This document shows, one piece after another, positions 1 to 6,107 of a DNA stretch of 9,914 nt. The DNA comes from an uncultured Alphaproteobacteria bacterium (lineage in GTDB: Bacteria > Pseudomonadota > Alphaproteobacteria > Rickettsiales > UBA1997), in contig CAIUFU010000137.1 of the NCBI GenBank assembly GCA_903898475.1, forward strand, positions 1-9,914, given 5' to 3'. A program made the position numbers and the translations under genes. Under the pieces are notes generated by a model. It was not told the origin of the DNA. It saw only the letters and a program-made list of their open reading frames with translations, and made no database searches. Positions within the stretch are counted from its first letter, which is position 1. Each line of letters begins with the position of its first letter.

Positions 1-1
1 C

Positions 2-919
2 ATCACGGCTAAGGATTATTCGATGATGTTAGTTGGGCGTTTTTTGCAGGGCTTTGGCGCTGCCTCTCCTCGAATTGTCAGCATCGCCATCATCCGCGAT
101 CTTTACAAAGGCCGCGACATGGCGCGCGTGATGTCGTTCATCATGACGATTTTCATCATCATTCCCGTAATCGCGCCCAGCATTGGACAGGCTTTGTTGT
201 TTGTTGTGAGCTGGCGTTTTCTTTTTGGAATTTTTTTGGCAGCAGCGATTATTGCAACCATTTGGACTTTTTTGCGCTTGCCCGAAACTCTAAAAAAACA
301 AGATGCGCGCCCTTTTAATTTGCCGGCAATTTGGAGCGATCTTTTGCTGGTCTTGCGCAATAAATTTTCTTTGGGTTACACCATTTGCGCTGGTTTGGTT
401 TTTGGCGCGCTGATTGGATATCTGGCTTCAAGCCGCCAGATTTTTCAGGATTATTTTCAAGTAGGAGAATTATTCCCCGTTTATTTTGGCATCTCAGCCC
501 TTTCAATTGGCATCTCTTCAATTGTGAATTCGCTGATTGTTCGAAAATACGGCATGAAATTAATCTGCCATTACGCGCTGATTTTGATGATGGTGATGGC
601 GGTAACGCTAATTGCCGTGTCACTTTTACAGCACCAGCATTTGCTGCTTTGGCAATTTATGATTTTTGCGGTGGTCACTTTTTTTGCTTTGGGAATGTTG
701 TTTGGAAATCTTAATGCGCTGGCGATGGAGCCAATGGGACATGTTGCGGGAGTGGCTGCGGCAGTTACGGGATGCTTATCTTCAGGAATTTCAGCAGTTA
801 TTGGCACGGCGATTGGTCAATCTTACAACCATACTTTAACGCCGATATTTTGTGGATTTTTGATTCTCACCAGCGCCGCATTTTTCTTGCAGTTGTGGCT
901 GGCAAAACAGCAATCGTGA
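2..919 (+). CDS. Bcr/CflA-family MFS multidrug efflux transporter (5' partial)
   Basis: Inner-membrane proton-driven drug exporter of the major facilitator superfamily. The frame is open from base 2, so the gene enters from outside the window and the first visible Met codons (23, 26) are internal. The visible part begins around transmembrane helix 4. It carries the Bcr/CflA hallmark GRFLQGFGAA, followed by an AIIRDLY segment and then IIPVIAPSIGQ and a WRFLFGIF segment. These match the helix 4-5 signature of this family (Bcr, CmlA, Bcr-like bicyclomycin/florfenicol exporters). Then come a polar central loop (RLPETLKKQDARPF) and about six more hydrophobic helices, ending in a short basic tail. 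About 300 residues are present against a usual 390-410, so roughly the first quarter is missing. The family call is strong; the substrate cannot be told. It is convergent with the lipoprotein gene on its right. Confidence 0.9.
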   Translation: MTAKDYSMMLVGRFLQGFGAASPRIVSIAIIRDLYKGRDMARVMSFIMTIFIIIPVIAPSIGQALLFVVSWRFLFGIFLAAAIIATIWTFLRLPETLKKQDARPFNLPAIWSDLLLVLRNKFSLGYTICAGLVFGALIGYLASSRQIFQDYFQVGELFPVYFGISALSIGISSIVNSLIVRKYGMKLICHYALILMMVMAVTLIAVSLLQHQHLLLWQFMIFAVVTFFALGMLFGNLNALAMEPMGHVAGVAAAVTGCLSSGISAVIGTAIGQSYNHTLTPIFCGFLILTSAAFFLQLWLAKQQS

Positions 920-927
920 GGATTATC

Positions 928-958
928 TCCCTCGGTATATTTCGCGCACACCGAGGGA
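928..958. repeat. 31-nt palindrome between convergent genes
   Basis: Perfect 9-bp inverted repeat TCCCTCGGT / ACCGAGGGA (928-936 and 950-958) around a 13-nt loop, 8 nt after the stop of the efflux gene and 10 nt before the stop of the opposing lipoprotein gene. Its position suits a bidirectional transcription stop, but neither strand has a T-run after the stem, so a classical intrinsic terminator is not shown. The flank (ATGACAGC) gives it the look of a dispersed REP-like palindrome of the kind common in alphaproteobacterial genomes; that reading is inference. Confidence 0.55.
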
Positions 959-968
959 TGACAGCAGC

Positions 969-1292
969 TTAAATCCCGTAAACTACAGTACATGATCTAG
1001 AGAATGGAAATCCCCAAAACCCAGTTTCACCGATGTAAGTAACATTGCCGATGTCACCGTCAAACGCGGCAGACATGGTTGAATCGTCACCCACAGGAAT
1101 CACGTACAATATTCTGTACAAACAGGCTTCGCCTCTTTTCATATTTTTCAAAACTTGGTACTGAAGATTACCAATTCCAATTTTTTCACTATTTGGACTA
1201 TTAGAGTAACGCAATGTTTTGGAAAGATCTTGGTGAACGCAAGATGCAAAACCTAACATCAATAAAGTCGCTAACAAAAGTTTTATTTTCAT
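969..1292 (-). CDS. TRL-family small lipoprotein
   Basis: Predicted 107-residue exported lipoprotein. The chosen start is the Met at 1292, because it gives a compact signal peptide (MKIK, then a hydrophobic run LLLATLLMLGF) ending in a lipobox-like FASC, with Cys18 as the lipidated residue. A GAGA ribosome-binding motif sits about 7 nt upstream. A longer frame reaching 1337 would put a charged, Phe-rich stretch in front of the signal. The mature part matches the layout of the TRL-like family: a KRGEACLYRIL block (residues 52-62), a GDDSTMSAA block (68-76), then a Gly/Ile-rich strand and a closing CTVVYG (101-106), with Cys57 and Cys101 as a possible disulfide. The molecular function of TRL proteins is not established. 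The lipobox has Phe at -3, which is tolerated but not ideal. Confidence 0.7.
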   Translation of the reverse strand: MKIKLLLATLLMLGFASCVHQDLSKTLRYSNSPNSEKIGIGNLQYQVLKNMKRGEACLYRILYVIPVGDDSTMSAAFDGDIGNVTYIGETGFWGFPFSRSCTVVYGI

Positions 1293-1308
1293 AAATTTTC
1301 TCGAAAAA

Positions 1309-1337
1309 AAATTATTAAAGAACCTGAAATGGTCCAA
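1309..1337 (-). promoter_or_regulatory. candidate sigma-70 promoter for the TRL lipoprotein gene
   Basis: On the minus strand, TTGGAC (1332-1337) lies exactly 17 nt from TAATTT (1309-1314), which would start transcription just ahead of the GAGA ribosome site of the lipoprotein gene. The -35 box is close to consensus and the -10 box is only moderate. The call rests on spacing and position; AT-rich sequence makes chance matches common. Confidence 0.3.
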
Positions 1338-1409
1338 GAGTCAGGTATCGTCCCGACATTTTCTCAAGAAACATCCTAGCCTTGAATATCGGGCTTTGAC
1401 ACCTCTTTA

Positions 1410-1703
1410 TTGCGACATCTTTTCAGCAAAAAATTGCTCGCCGTTACGCCACAAGCATCGAAGAAAAATTACTTACGCTGGCTTGATAACTTTGCGCAAG
1501 ATTCACCCAAGCATTTTATGTCACACTCATTGCGTCTGAAAATGGTTTTTGGTTACAATCGCATTTCGATTATTGAATGGTTGAGAAGCCAAGCGCTGGA
1601 ATTTTTGGCGCATGAGAACAACTCTTTGCTGCTTTACAAAGAGCTGCTGAAATTAGAAAATCTGGTGATATTAGAAAATGTTTTTGACACCACGAGTTAT
1701 TAA
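1410..1703 (+). CDS. hypothetical protein, possibly a gene remnant
   Basis: I do not recognise this frame. It encodes up to 97 residues, hydrophilic and mostly helical in character, rich in Leu, Lys and aromatic residues (for example YLRWLDNF and IIEWLRSQAL), with a Leu-rich stretch near the C terminus (LLLYKELLKLENLVIL). It has no signal peptide and no membrane segment. The only early start is a TTG at 1410 without a visible Shine-Dalgarno sequence. The frame stays open back to the TGA at 1383, and the next in-frame ATG is at 1518, which would leave only about 60 residues. The composition looks like real protein rather than noise, so either a poorly initiated small gene or the 3' remnant of a larger gene fits. 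The stop is 24 nt before the start of the secreted-protein gene. Confidence 0.45.
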   Translation: MRHLFSKKLLAVTPQASKKNYLRWLDNFAQDSPKHFMSHSLRLKMVFGYNRISIIEWLRSQALEFLAHENNSLLLYKELLKLENLVILENVFDTTSY

Positions 1704-1727
1704 AGCAGAAAAATTATGAGACCTTTT

Positions 1728-2012
1728 ATGAAAAAATTATTGTTAATTTTACTACTATTTCCAACCAATTCTTTTGCTGTTAGTGGAGGATGTCACCGTC
1801 AATCAAATCCATATGGATATGCAAATTATGATGTATGTGAAGTTGCCGGAACCAGCTACAGCTGCGTTTCTCTAGAAGGAAAAGGCCACAGTGGCATTTC
1901 TTGTTTTCCAACACCCGCTTTGCAAGATAAAGAAGAGCATCGAGAAACAAATTCGATAAAGCGAAAAGGCAAATTTAGCGAAGACGGAATTGGTGAAAAT
2001 TGGACTAATTAA
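1728..2012 (+). CDS. small secreted four-cysteine protein
   Basis: No family recognised. The ATG at 1728 is preferred over the one at 1716, because it opens directly on a typical signal peptide (MKKLLLILLLFPTNSFA) with a GAGA motif about 7 nt upstream; the 1716 start adds only MRPF. Signal peptidase I cleavage is predicted after Ala17, giving a mature protein of about 77 residues. The mature chain has four cysteines (22, 37, 46, 59), consistent with two disulfides in the periplasm or outside the cell, in a Gly/Ser/Tyr-rich N-terminal part. The C-terminal 30 residues are charged and probably unstructured. No lipobox is seen. It lies directly upstream of the YopJ-like gene on the same strand, separated by 71 nt, so co-transport or co-regulation is possible but unproven. 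Confidence 0.6.
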   Translation: MKKLLLILLLFPTNSFAVSGGCHRQSNPYGYANYDVCEVAGTSYSCVSLEGKGHSGISCFPTPALQDKEEHRETNSIKRKGKFSEDGIGENWTN

Positions 2013-2023
2013 GAAAAGAAAAA

Positions 2024-2040
2024 CTCTGGGGACAGTTTAA
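2024..2040. other. motif resembling REP-associated transposase remnants
   Basis: The 17-nt string CTCTGGGGACAGTTTAA stands out in the AT-rich gap. Strings of the form CTGGGGACAGTTTA recur, to my recollection, beside REP-associated tyrosine transposase (IS200-like) genes in many proteobacteria. No transposase is present here, so at most this is a solo remnant marking an old insertion boundary. Confidence 0.25.
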
Positions 2041-2042
2041 AT

Positions 2043-2061
2043 ATTAAGGCACATCCTTAAT
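2043..2061. promoter_or_regulatory. 19-bp dyad upstream of the YopJ-like gene
   Basis: Perfect inverted repeat with 7-bp arms, ATTAAGG-N5-CCTTAAT, ending 22 nt before the ATG of the YopJ-like gene. The size and symmetry suit an operator for a dimeric regulator, and the position would overlap the promoter or leader. It could also be a weak AT-rich hairpin in the 5' leader. No regulator gene is next to it. Confidence 0.35.
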
Positions 2062-2083
2062 TCCATTATCAATTTAATAATTT

Positions 2084-3037
2084 ATGAAATTTTACCGATC
2101 AGCAGCAACTAAGTATGGAAGCAGTGTTCCAGCTTTTAATGTTGAAGGATTGAAAATAATTAATTACTGCCATGGGTTAACAAATGTTTTTGTTTGTGAT
2201 GATGACGAGGCATTTGAAGCAGGGTTGGATGTGGTTAGAAATGACGTTTCCGCAAAGAATCTTGATTTATTATTGGTGCGCAAATTCTTTGATGGACATG
2301 TTCACCCCATCAAAATTGAACGCAGAGATGGAGAAAATAAAATTGTTGTGATGGATTCAATGGGGCAGCCATATGACAATTTTTATTTTACATCGTCTTT
2401 AATAAAACTTCAGAGACATCTTGAGGGAAATATCTATTACGCCAGCACCGAAATTCAAAAAGATCATCACAGCTGTTATACATTTACAGCTAAAGCTCTT
2501 AGCAAAATGTCTAAAACCCCAGATTTGGCTCAAGAATTAGAAGAGTACATTGTGGGAGAGACTAGAAATCTTTCTGAAAGAAGGGTTATAGAGTGCAAAT
2601 ATCCAGAAAGATTTGCCATTCTTGCTCAATCAAAAGAAGAGATCAGGCAATATATGCAAGCTGCGCATTTTCATGAAGAGATTTTTAAGAATGAAGAAGG
2701 CGTTGGTCCGACATTCGAAGAGAAAATTTACAAACCCAGAACATCCGGTGGAGTTACAACGCCTTATACAGATGGCGGAAATCCGATTCCATCGCTATTA
2801 GATCATTTTGCTAGAAAGTACGCCCAAAAAATAGATAGTGTTATGGGAATATTAGACTCTGCACAACTATCAGAAATCCTTGATAGCCAAAGCTCTCAAC
2901 ATCTTACCGAGGAAAGATTACTAAATATTGGTGCAGGATATGGCAGCGTTAGTTTAGCAAAAAGTTCCATGAATCCAGAGACTTCTAAACGTATTGCCCA
3001 AGCCCACACCAGCAGTATTTCTGGAGGAGAAATTTAG
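2084..3037 (+). CDS. divergent YopJ/C55-like (CE-clan) protein, candidate host-directed effector
   Basis: 317-residue soluble protein with no signal peptide. Segments line up, in order, with the YopJ family, whose members are injected Ser/Thr acetyltransferases on a CE-clan cysteine-protease fold. His74 in HPIKIE corresponds to the catalytic His in YopJ's HFAID. Asp91 in VVMDSMG occupies the acid position. EIQKDHHSCYTFTAKAL (residues 123-139) corresponds to YopJ's DIQRSSSECGIFSFALAKKL, which gives Gln125 and nucleophile Cys131. YPERFAILAQSK (173-184) then resembles the downstream LP-x-FYKHTQ block. The spacings of about 17 and 40 residues compare with 19 and 44 in YopJ. Oddities are Tyr132 in place of the usual Gly after Cys, no KH before the QS motif, and about 130 extra C-terminal residues of unknown function. 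An Ulp1-like protease or deubiquitinase is the main alternative. Arginine is coded by AGA/AGG in 11 of 15 cases, unlike the downstream operon. There is no clear ribosome site. Confidence 0.6.
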   Translation: MKFYRSAATKYGSSVPAFNVEGLKIINYCHGLTNVFVCDDDEAFEAGLDVVRNDVSAKNLDLLLVRKFFDGHVHPIKIERRDGENKIVVMDSMGQPYDNFYFTSSLIKLQRHLEGNIYYASTEIQKDHHSCYTFTAKALSKMSKTPDLAQELEEYIVGETRNLSERRVIECKYPERFAILAQSKEEIRQYMQAAHFHEEIFKNEEGVGPTFEEKIYKPRTSGGVTTPYTDGGNPIPSLLDHFARKYAQKIDSVMGILDSAQLSEILDSQSSQHLTEERLLNIGAGYGSVSLAKSSMNPETSKRIAQAHTSSISGGEI

Positions 3038-3135
3038 CCCTCAATCTTCAATTATTTGTGATGATTTACTTTTCTTGCTCCTTATAGGATTCAAGAATTT
3101 CTGGGATTAAGCTGCCAAATTTTTCTTTTAACTCT

Positions 3136-3165
3136 TTGCATCTGCTGGCGTTATGCAACTCTAAA
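3136..3165 (+). promoter_or_regulatory. candidate promoter/operator of the fatty-acid operon
   Basis: The 173-nt gap 3038-3210 precedes a seven-gene operon and should hold its promoter. The best candidate is TTGCAT (3136-3141) with TCTAAA (3160-3165) at 18-nt spacing. TTGCAT is also the left half of a perfect dyad, TTGCAT-N11-ATGCAA (3136-3158), so a regulator bound there would cover the -35 box. I see no match to the TGATC...CGTA type of RpoE/ChrR promoter. Evidence is weak, resting on spacing and symmetry only. Confidence 0.25.
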
Positions 3166-3210
3166 CCTTTAAAGATTTTCAAGTTAACAAAGCTAAAAAT
3201 TAAAAATTTT

Positions 3211-4311
3211 ATGACAACCCTATTTGATTCGTTAACAGTCGGTGATCTAACTTTGCCAAACCGCCTAGTAATGGCGCCACTTACCAGAATGCGCAGCAAA
3301 CAGCCCGGAGACATCCCTCAAGAAATAAACGTTAAATATTATGCGCAACGCGCAACTGCAGGTTTGATAATTTCTGAAGCAACGCAAATCAGCCAGCAAG
3401 GCAAAGGCTATCCAGCAACTCCGGGAATTTACTCTGATGAACAAGTTGAAGGTTGGAAAGCAGTGACTGACGCGGTTCACAAAAAAGGTGGCAGAATTTT
3501 CTTACAACTTTGGCATGTCGGCAGAATTTCACATCCCTCGCACCAGCCGGGTGGAGCAGCACCAGTAGCGCCTTCCGCAATTGCTGCAAAAAATAGCGGA
3601 ACTTACACAGCAGAATTCAAACCAACATCAATTCTCACACCGCGCGCACTTGAAACCGCAGAAATTTCTGGCATTGTTGCTGATTTTAAAAAAGGCGCGC
3701 AAAACGCTAAGGAAGCGGGTTTTGATGGTGTTGAAGTTCACGGCGCCAACGGATATTTGCTCGATCAATTTTTACAAGACGGTTCAAATAAAAGAACTGA
3801 TCAATATGGCGGATCAATTGAAAACCGCGCACGTTTATTGCTTGAAGTAATGGATGCCGCAATTTCAGTTTGGGGCGCAGGCAGAGTTGGCGTGCGTTTG
3901 TCGCCTTACGGAACTTTCAATGATGTTAGCGATTCTGATCCGGAAAAATTATTTTCTTATGTTTTAGAAAAATTAGATGAGAGAAAAATCGCTTTTGTAG
4001 ATTTGATTGAGCCAAGAGCCTCAAGCGCTGGTGGCGCAGATGCAGAAGTAAAAAACGCGCCAAATACCGCAAATATTTTTCGCGAAAAATTTAAAGGCGT
4101 ATTGATTTCAGCTGGCGGATATACTCCACAACTCGCCAAAGAAGCAGTTGCAGGCGGCCAAGCTGACGCAGTTTCTTTTGGCCGATATTTTATCTCCAAC
4201 CCCGATTTGGTTAGAAGAATTAAAGAAGAAAAAGAGCTAAATAAATATAACCGCGCCACGTTTTACGGCGGTGAAGAAGTTGGTTATACCGATTATCCGT
4301 TTTTAGATTAA
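3211..4311 (+). CDS. Old Yellow Enzyme family NADH:flavin oxidoreductase (NemA-like ene-reductase)
   Basis: 366-residue cytoplasmic FMN enzyme that reduces activated C=C bonds (enones, maleimides, nitro compounds) with NAD(P)H. The whole TIM barrel is present. It opens with LFDSLTVGDLTLPNR and MAPLTRMRS (Thr25, which tunes the flavin), followed by FLQLWHVGR (Gln99). VHGANGYLLDQFLQD supplies the substrate-binding pair His177/Asn180 and the proton-donor Tyr182. Next comes TDQYGGSIENRARLLLEV, and near the end the phosphate-binding ISAGGY and SFGRYFISNPDLV. The length matches NemA and other classical OYEs. The ATG at 3211 begins exactly where the family begins; the frame extends upstream, but as non-conserved sequence. 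No good Shine-Dalgarno sequence is seen. It is the first gene of the operon, 1 nt from the transporter gene. Whether its substrate is an acyl intermediate of this operon or an oxidative by-product is open. Confidence 0.95.
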   Translation: MTTLFDSLTVGDLTLPNRLVMAPLTRMRSKQPGDIPQEINVKYYAQRATAGLIISEATQISQQGKGYPATPGIYSDEQVEGWKAVTDAVHKKGGRIFLQLWHVGRISHPSHQPGGAAPVAPSAIAAKNSGTYTAEFKPTSILTPRALETAEISGIVADFKKGAQNAKEAGFDGVEVHGANGYLLDQFLQDGSNKRTDQYGGSIENRARLLLEVMDAAISVWGAGRVGVRLSPYGTFNDVSDSDPEKLFSYVLEKLDERKIAFVDLIEPRASSAGGADAEVKNAPNTANIFREKFKGVLISAGGYTPQLAKEAVAGGQADAVSFGRYFISNPDLVRRIKEEKELNKYNRATFYGGEEVGYTDYPFLD

Positions 4312-4312
4312 A

Positions 4313-5578
4313 GTGCCAAATCAGTCAAAATCACAACTGCTATTTCTAAGTTCTTTAGCCCTTCCCCTCGCGTTTGTTGGCATTCCGATTTATTTAAATA
4401 TTTCTGATTTCTATGCGCGCAGTTTTGATTTAAATTTAGCATTAATTGGATTTTTGCTAATTTTTATTCGCGCCTTTGATGCCTTGCAAGATCCTGCTAT
4501 TGGCTGGTTCTCTGATTATCTTGCTTCTAAAAAAATCACGCGGCGCAAAATCATCACTTTTGCGTCCGCGCTTTTAGCTTTGGGTTTTTATCTGGTTTTT
4601 AATCCGCCGCTTTCACTTTCGCAAAATGCCGCAATTGCTTATTTCGCGCTGACTTTAGCACTCACCTACACCTGCTTTAATTTTGTCACCATCAACTTTG
4701 AATCTTTAGCTGCAATCACAGCGCGCAATGATTCGCAGCGGATTACAATTAATTCTTACAAAGAATTTTTTGGACTTATCGGCATGATTTTGGCCTTCAT
4801 TTTGCCGGCCATTTTATCGCAGTTTTTTGCCTTTAGCATAAGCGAAAGTTATGCCGCTTTAAGCTTTGTATTTGCTGCTCTTATTCTGCTGGCAACTTTG
4901 GTTTTTTTACCGCGTTTAAAAATTGATTTAGAATTTTTCTCATCGGCAAAGCGTTTAAGCTTTTTCAATATTTTAAAAGATAAAAAGTTTTTCTTTTTTC
5001 TTGGAATATTTATCACCAACTCAGTTGCCGTAAGCCTTCCCGCCGCTAATTTAAATTTTTTCATCCGCGATATTTTGCATGATGAAAAAAATTTAGGCTG
5101 GTTTTTAGCAATTTATTTTCTTTCTGCCTGTTTATTTATTCCGCTCTGGAAAACTCTGTTTAAGCGCTTTGGCATTGTTCAAACTTGGATTCTATCAATT
5201 GGTTTTTCGGTGCTTACTTTTCTTTTTGCCTATTTTTTAAAGGCCGAAAACTCACTTTATTTTTACGGTGTTTGCTTCTTTTCCGGAGCATTTTTAGGCG
5301 CAGATTTAATCGCTCCGCCAACAATTTTAGCGCAGTTGACCCAACATAAAAAAGAGCTGATATCTTCTTATTTTTCTGTGTGGAATCTGGCTGTTAAGCT
5401 TGGTTTGATGATTGCCGCATCTGGCAGTTTGATTGCTTTATCTTTTTTTGGTTATCATCCCGCAAACGCAACAACCAACGGCTTGCAAGCAGTGGCATTC
5501 TTTTATGCAGCGTTGCCATGTTTGTTGAAAATGTTGGTGATAATCTTTCTTCTCAAATGGAAAAAATATGAAAATTAA
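4313..5578 (+). CDS. GPH-type MFS transporter (MFS_2 family)
   Basis: 421-residue inner-membrane protein with about 12 hydrophobic segments. The loop after helix 2 reads DALQDPAIGWFSDYL followed by a basic TRRK. This is the glycoside-pentoside-hexuronide cation symporter signature (D-x-x-x-DP-x-xG-x-xSD, then GRR-like). It starts with GTG at 4313, one base after the Old Yellow Enzyme stop, without its own ribosome site, so translation is probably coupled. Transporters of this type recur beside DUF3833/SDR/FAD/DUF1365/CFA-like gene sets in proteobacteria. A sugar substrate is therefore not implied, and transport or flipping of a lipid-related compound is conceivable (inference). Its last 11 nt overlap the next gene. 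The family call is strong; the substrate is unknown. Confidence 0.85.
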   Translation: MPNQSKSQLLFLSSLALPLAFVGIPIYLNISDFYARSFDLNLALIGFLLIFIRAFDALQDPAIGWFSDYLASKKITRRKIITFASALLALGFYLVFNPPLSLSQNAAIAYFALTLALTYTCFNFVTINFESLAAITARNDSQRITINSYKEFFGLIGMILAFILPAILSQFFAFSISESYAALSFVFAALILLATLVFLPRLKIDLEFFSSAKRLSFFNILKDKKFFFFLGIFITNSVAVSLPAANLNFFIRDILHDEKNLGWFLAIYFLSACLFIPLWKTLFKRFGIVQTWILSIGFSVLTFLFAYFLKAENSLYFYGVCFFSGAFLGADLIAPPTILAQLTQHKKELISSYFSVWNLAVKLGLMIAASGSLIALSFFGYHPANATTNGLQAVAFFYAALPCLLKMLVIIFLLKWKKYEN

Positions 5579-6107
5579 ACAAACTTTAATCGCTATGTCA
5601 CTCATTTCTTCTCTAAGCTTTTTATTTGGCTGCGCCAACTCTGATCCAAAAATTTATGCGAAAAATTCTCCTAAATTAGATGTTAGAAATTATCTAAATG
5701 GAGATCTCGAAGCAGAAGGAATTTTGCAAGATCGCTCGGGCAAAGTGATAAAAACTTTTACCGTAAAAATGAAAGGAACCTGGACAGGCAATGACGGAAA
5801 ATTAGCCGAAGATTTTATTTTTTCTGATGGCAAAAAAGATCATCGCGACTGGGAAATAAAAATGCTTGATGACAATAACTTTACAGCGAAAGCCCATGAT
5901 ACTGTGGGAAGCGCCAAAGGTGAGCAATATGGCAATGCTATGAAAATGGCTTATGTTTTAAAAGTTGATGTTGATGGCAAAAAATATGACATCGCAATTA
6001 CAGACTGGATTTATTTAGTTGATGATAAAACCGCCATCAACGTTTCTAAAATGACAAAATTCGGCTTCACCGTGGGCAATTTAACAATTTCTTTTAGAAA
6101 ACTTTAG
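5568..6107 (+). CDS. DUF3833-family lipoprotein
   Basis: 179-residue protein with a lipoprotein signal peptide: MKIK, a hydrophobic stretch, then lipobox LFGC with Cys22 as the acylated residue. The mature part matches DUF3833. It has an early YLNGDLEAEGILQDRSGKV segment, a central FSDGKKDHRDWEI strand with a D-x-W pair, a conserved GSAKGEQYGNAM block, and a final amphipathic strand region ending SFRKL. These proteins are predicted beta-rich, lipocalin-like and membrane-anchored. They almost always sit beside CFA-like methyltransferase, SDR and FAD-oxidoreductase genes, so a role in binding or delivering lipid in the envelope is reasonable but not demonstrated. The ATG at 5568 overlaps the transporter gene by 11 nt and has a GG-containing purine tract about 7 nt upstream. 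The next gene begins on the base after its stop. Confidence 0.88.
   Translation: MKIKQTLIAMSLISSLSFLFGCANSDPKIYAKNSPKLDVRNYLNGDLEAEGILQDRSGKVIKTFTVKMKGTWTGNDGKLAEDFIFSDGKKDHRDWEIKMLDDNNFTAKAHDTVGSAKGEQYGNAMKMAYVLKVDVDGKKYDIAITDWIYLVDDKTAINVSKMTKFGFTVGNLTISFRKL

Noticed and set aside
385..714. Plus-strand open frame of 109 codons within the efflux gene in another frame.
   Set aside because: The Bcr/CflA frame is conserved throughout; this frame has a Trp/Phe/Cys-rich, shadow-like composition.
928..958. Calling the palindrome a Rho-independent terminator.
   Set aside because: No T-tract follows the stem on either strand and the loop is 13 nt, so only a repeat or palindrome is claimed.
1684..1689. 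Perfect TTGACA hexamer before the secreted-protein gene as a promoter.
   Set aside because: No acceptable -10 box lies 15-19 nt downstream, and the hexamer falls within the orphan reading frame.
3038..3210. RpoE/ChrR-type (ECF) promoter ahead of the fatty-acid operon, expected from related operons.
   Set aside because: I could not find a TGATC -35 with a properly spaced CGTA-type -10; a TGATG near 3059 lacks the partner box.
3066..3314. Minus-strand open frame of 82 codons across the start of the Old Yellow Enzyme gene, with a helical-looking C-terminal end.
   Set aside because: Two fifths of it is antisense to the conserved OYE coding region. It has no recognisable domain and would run through the operon promoter; it could at most hide a short gene remnant in 3066-3200.
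3957..4259. Minus-strand open frame of 100 codons inside the Old Yellow Enzyme gene.
   Set aside because: Fully antisense to a conserved barrel region; its composition mirrors the codons of the real gene.
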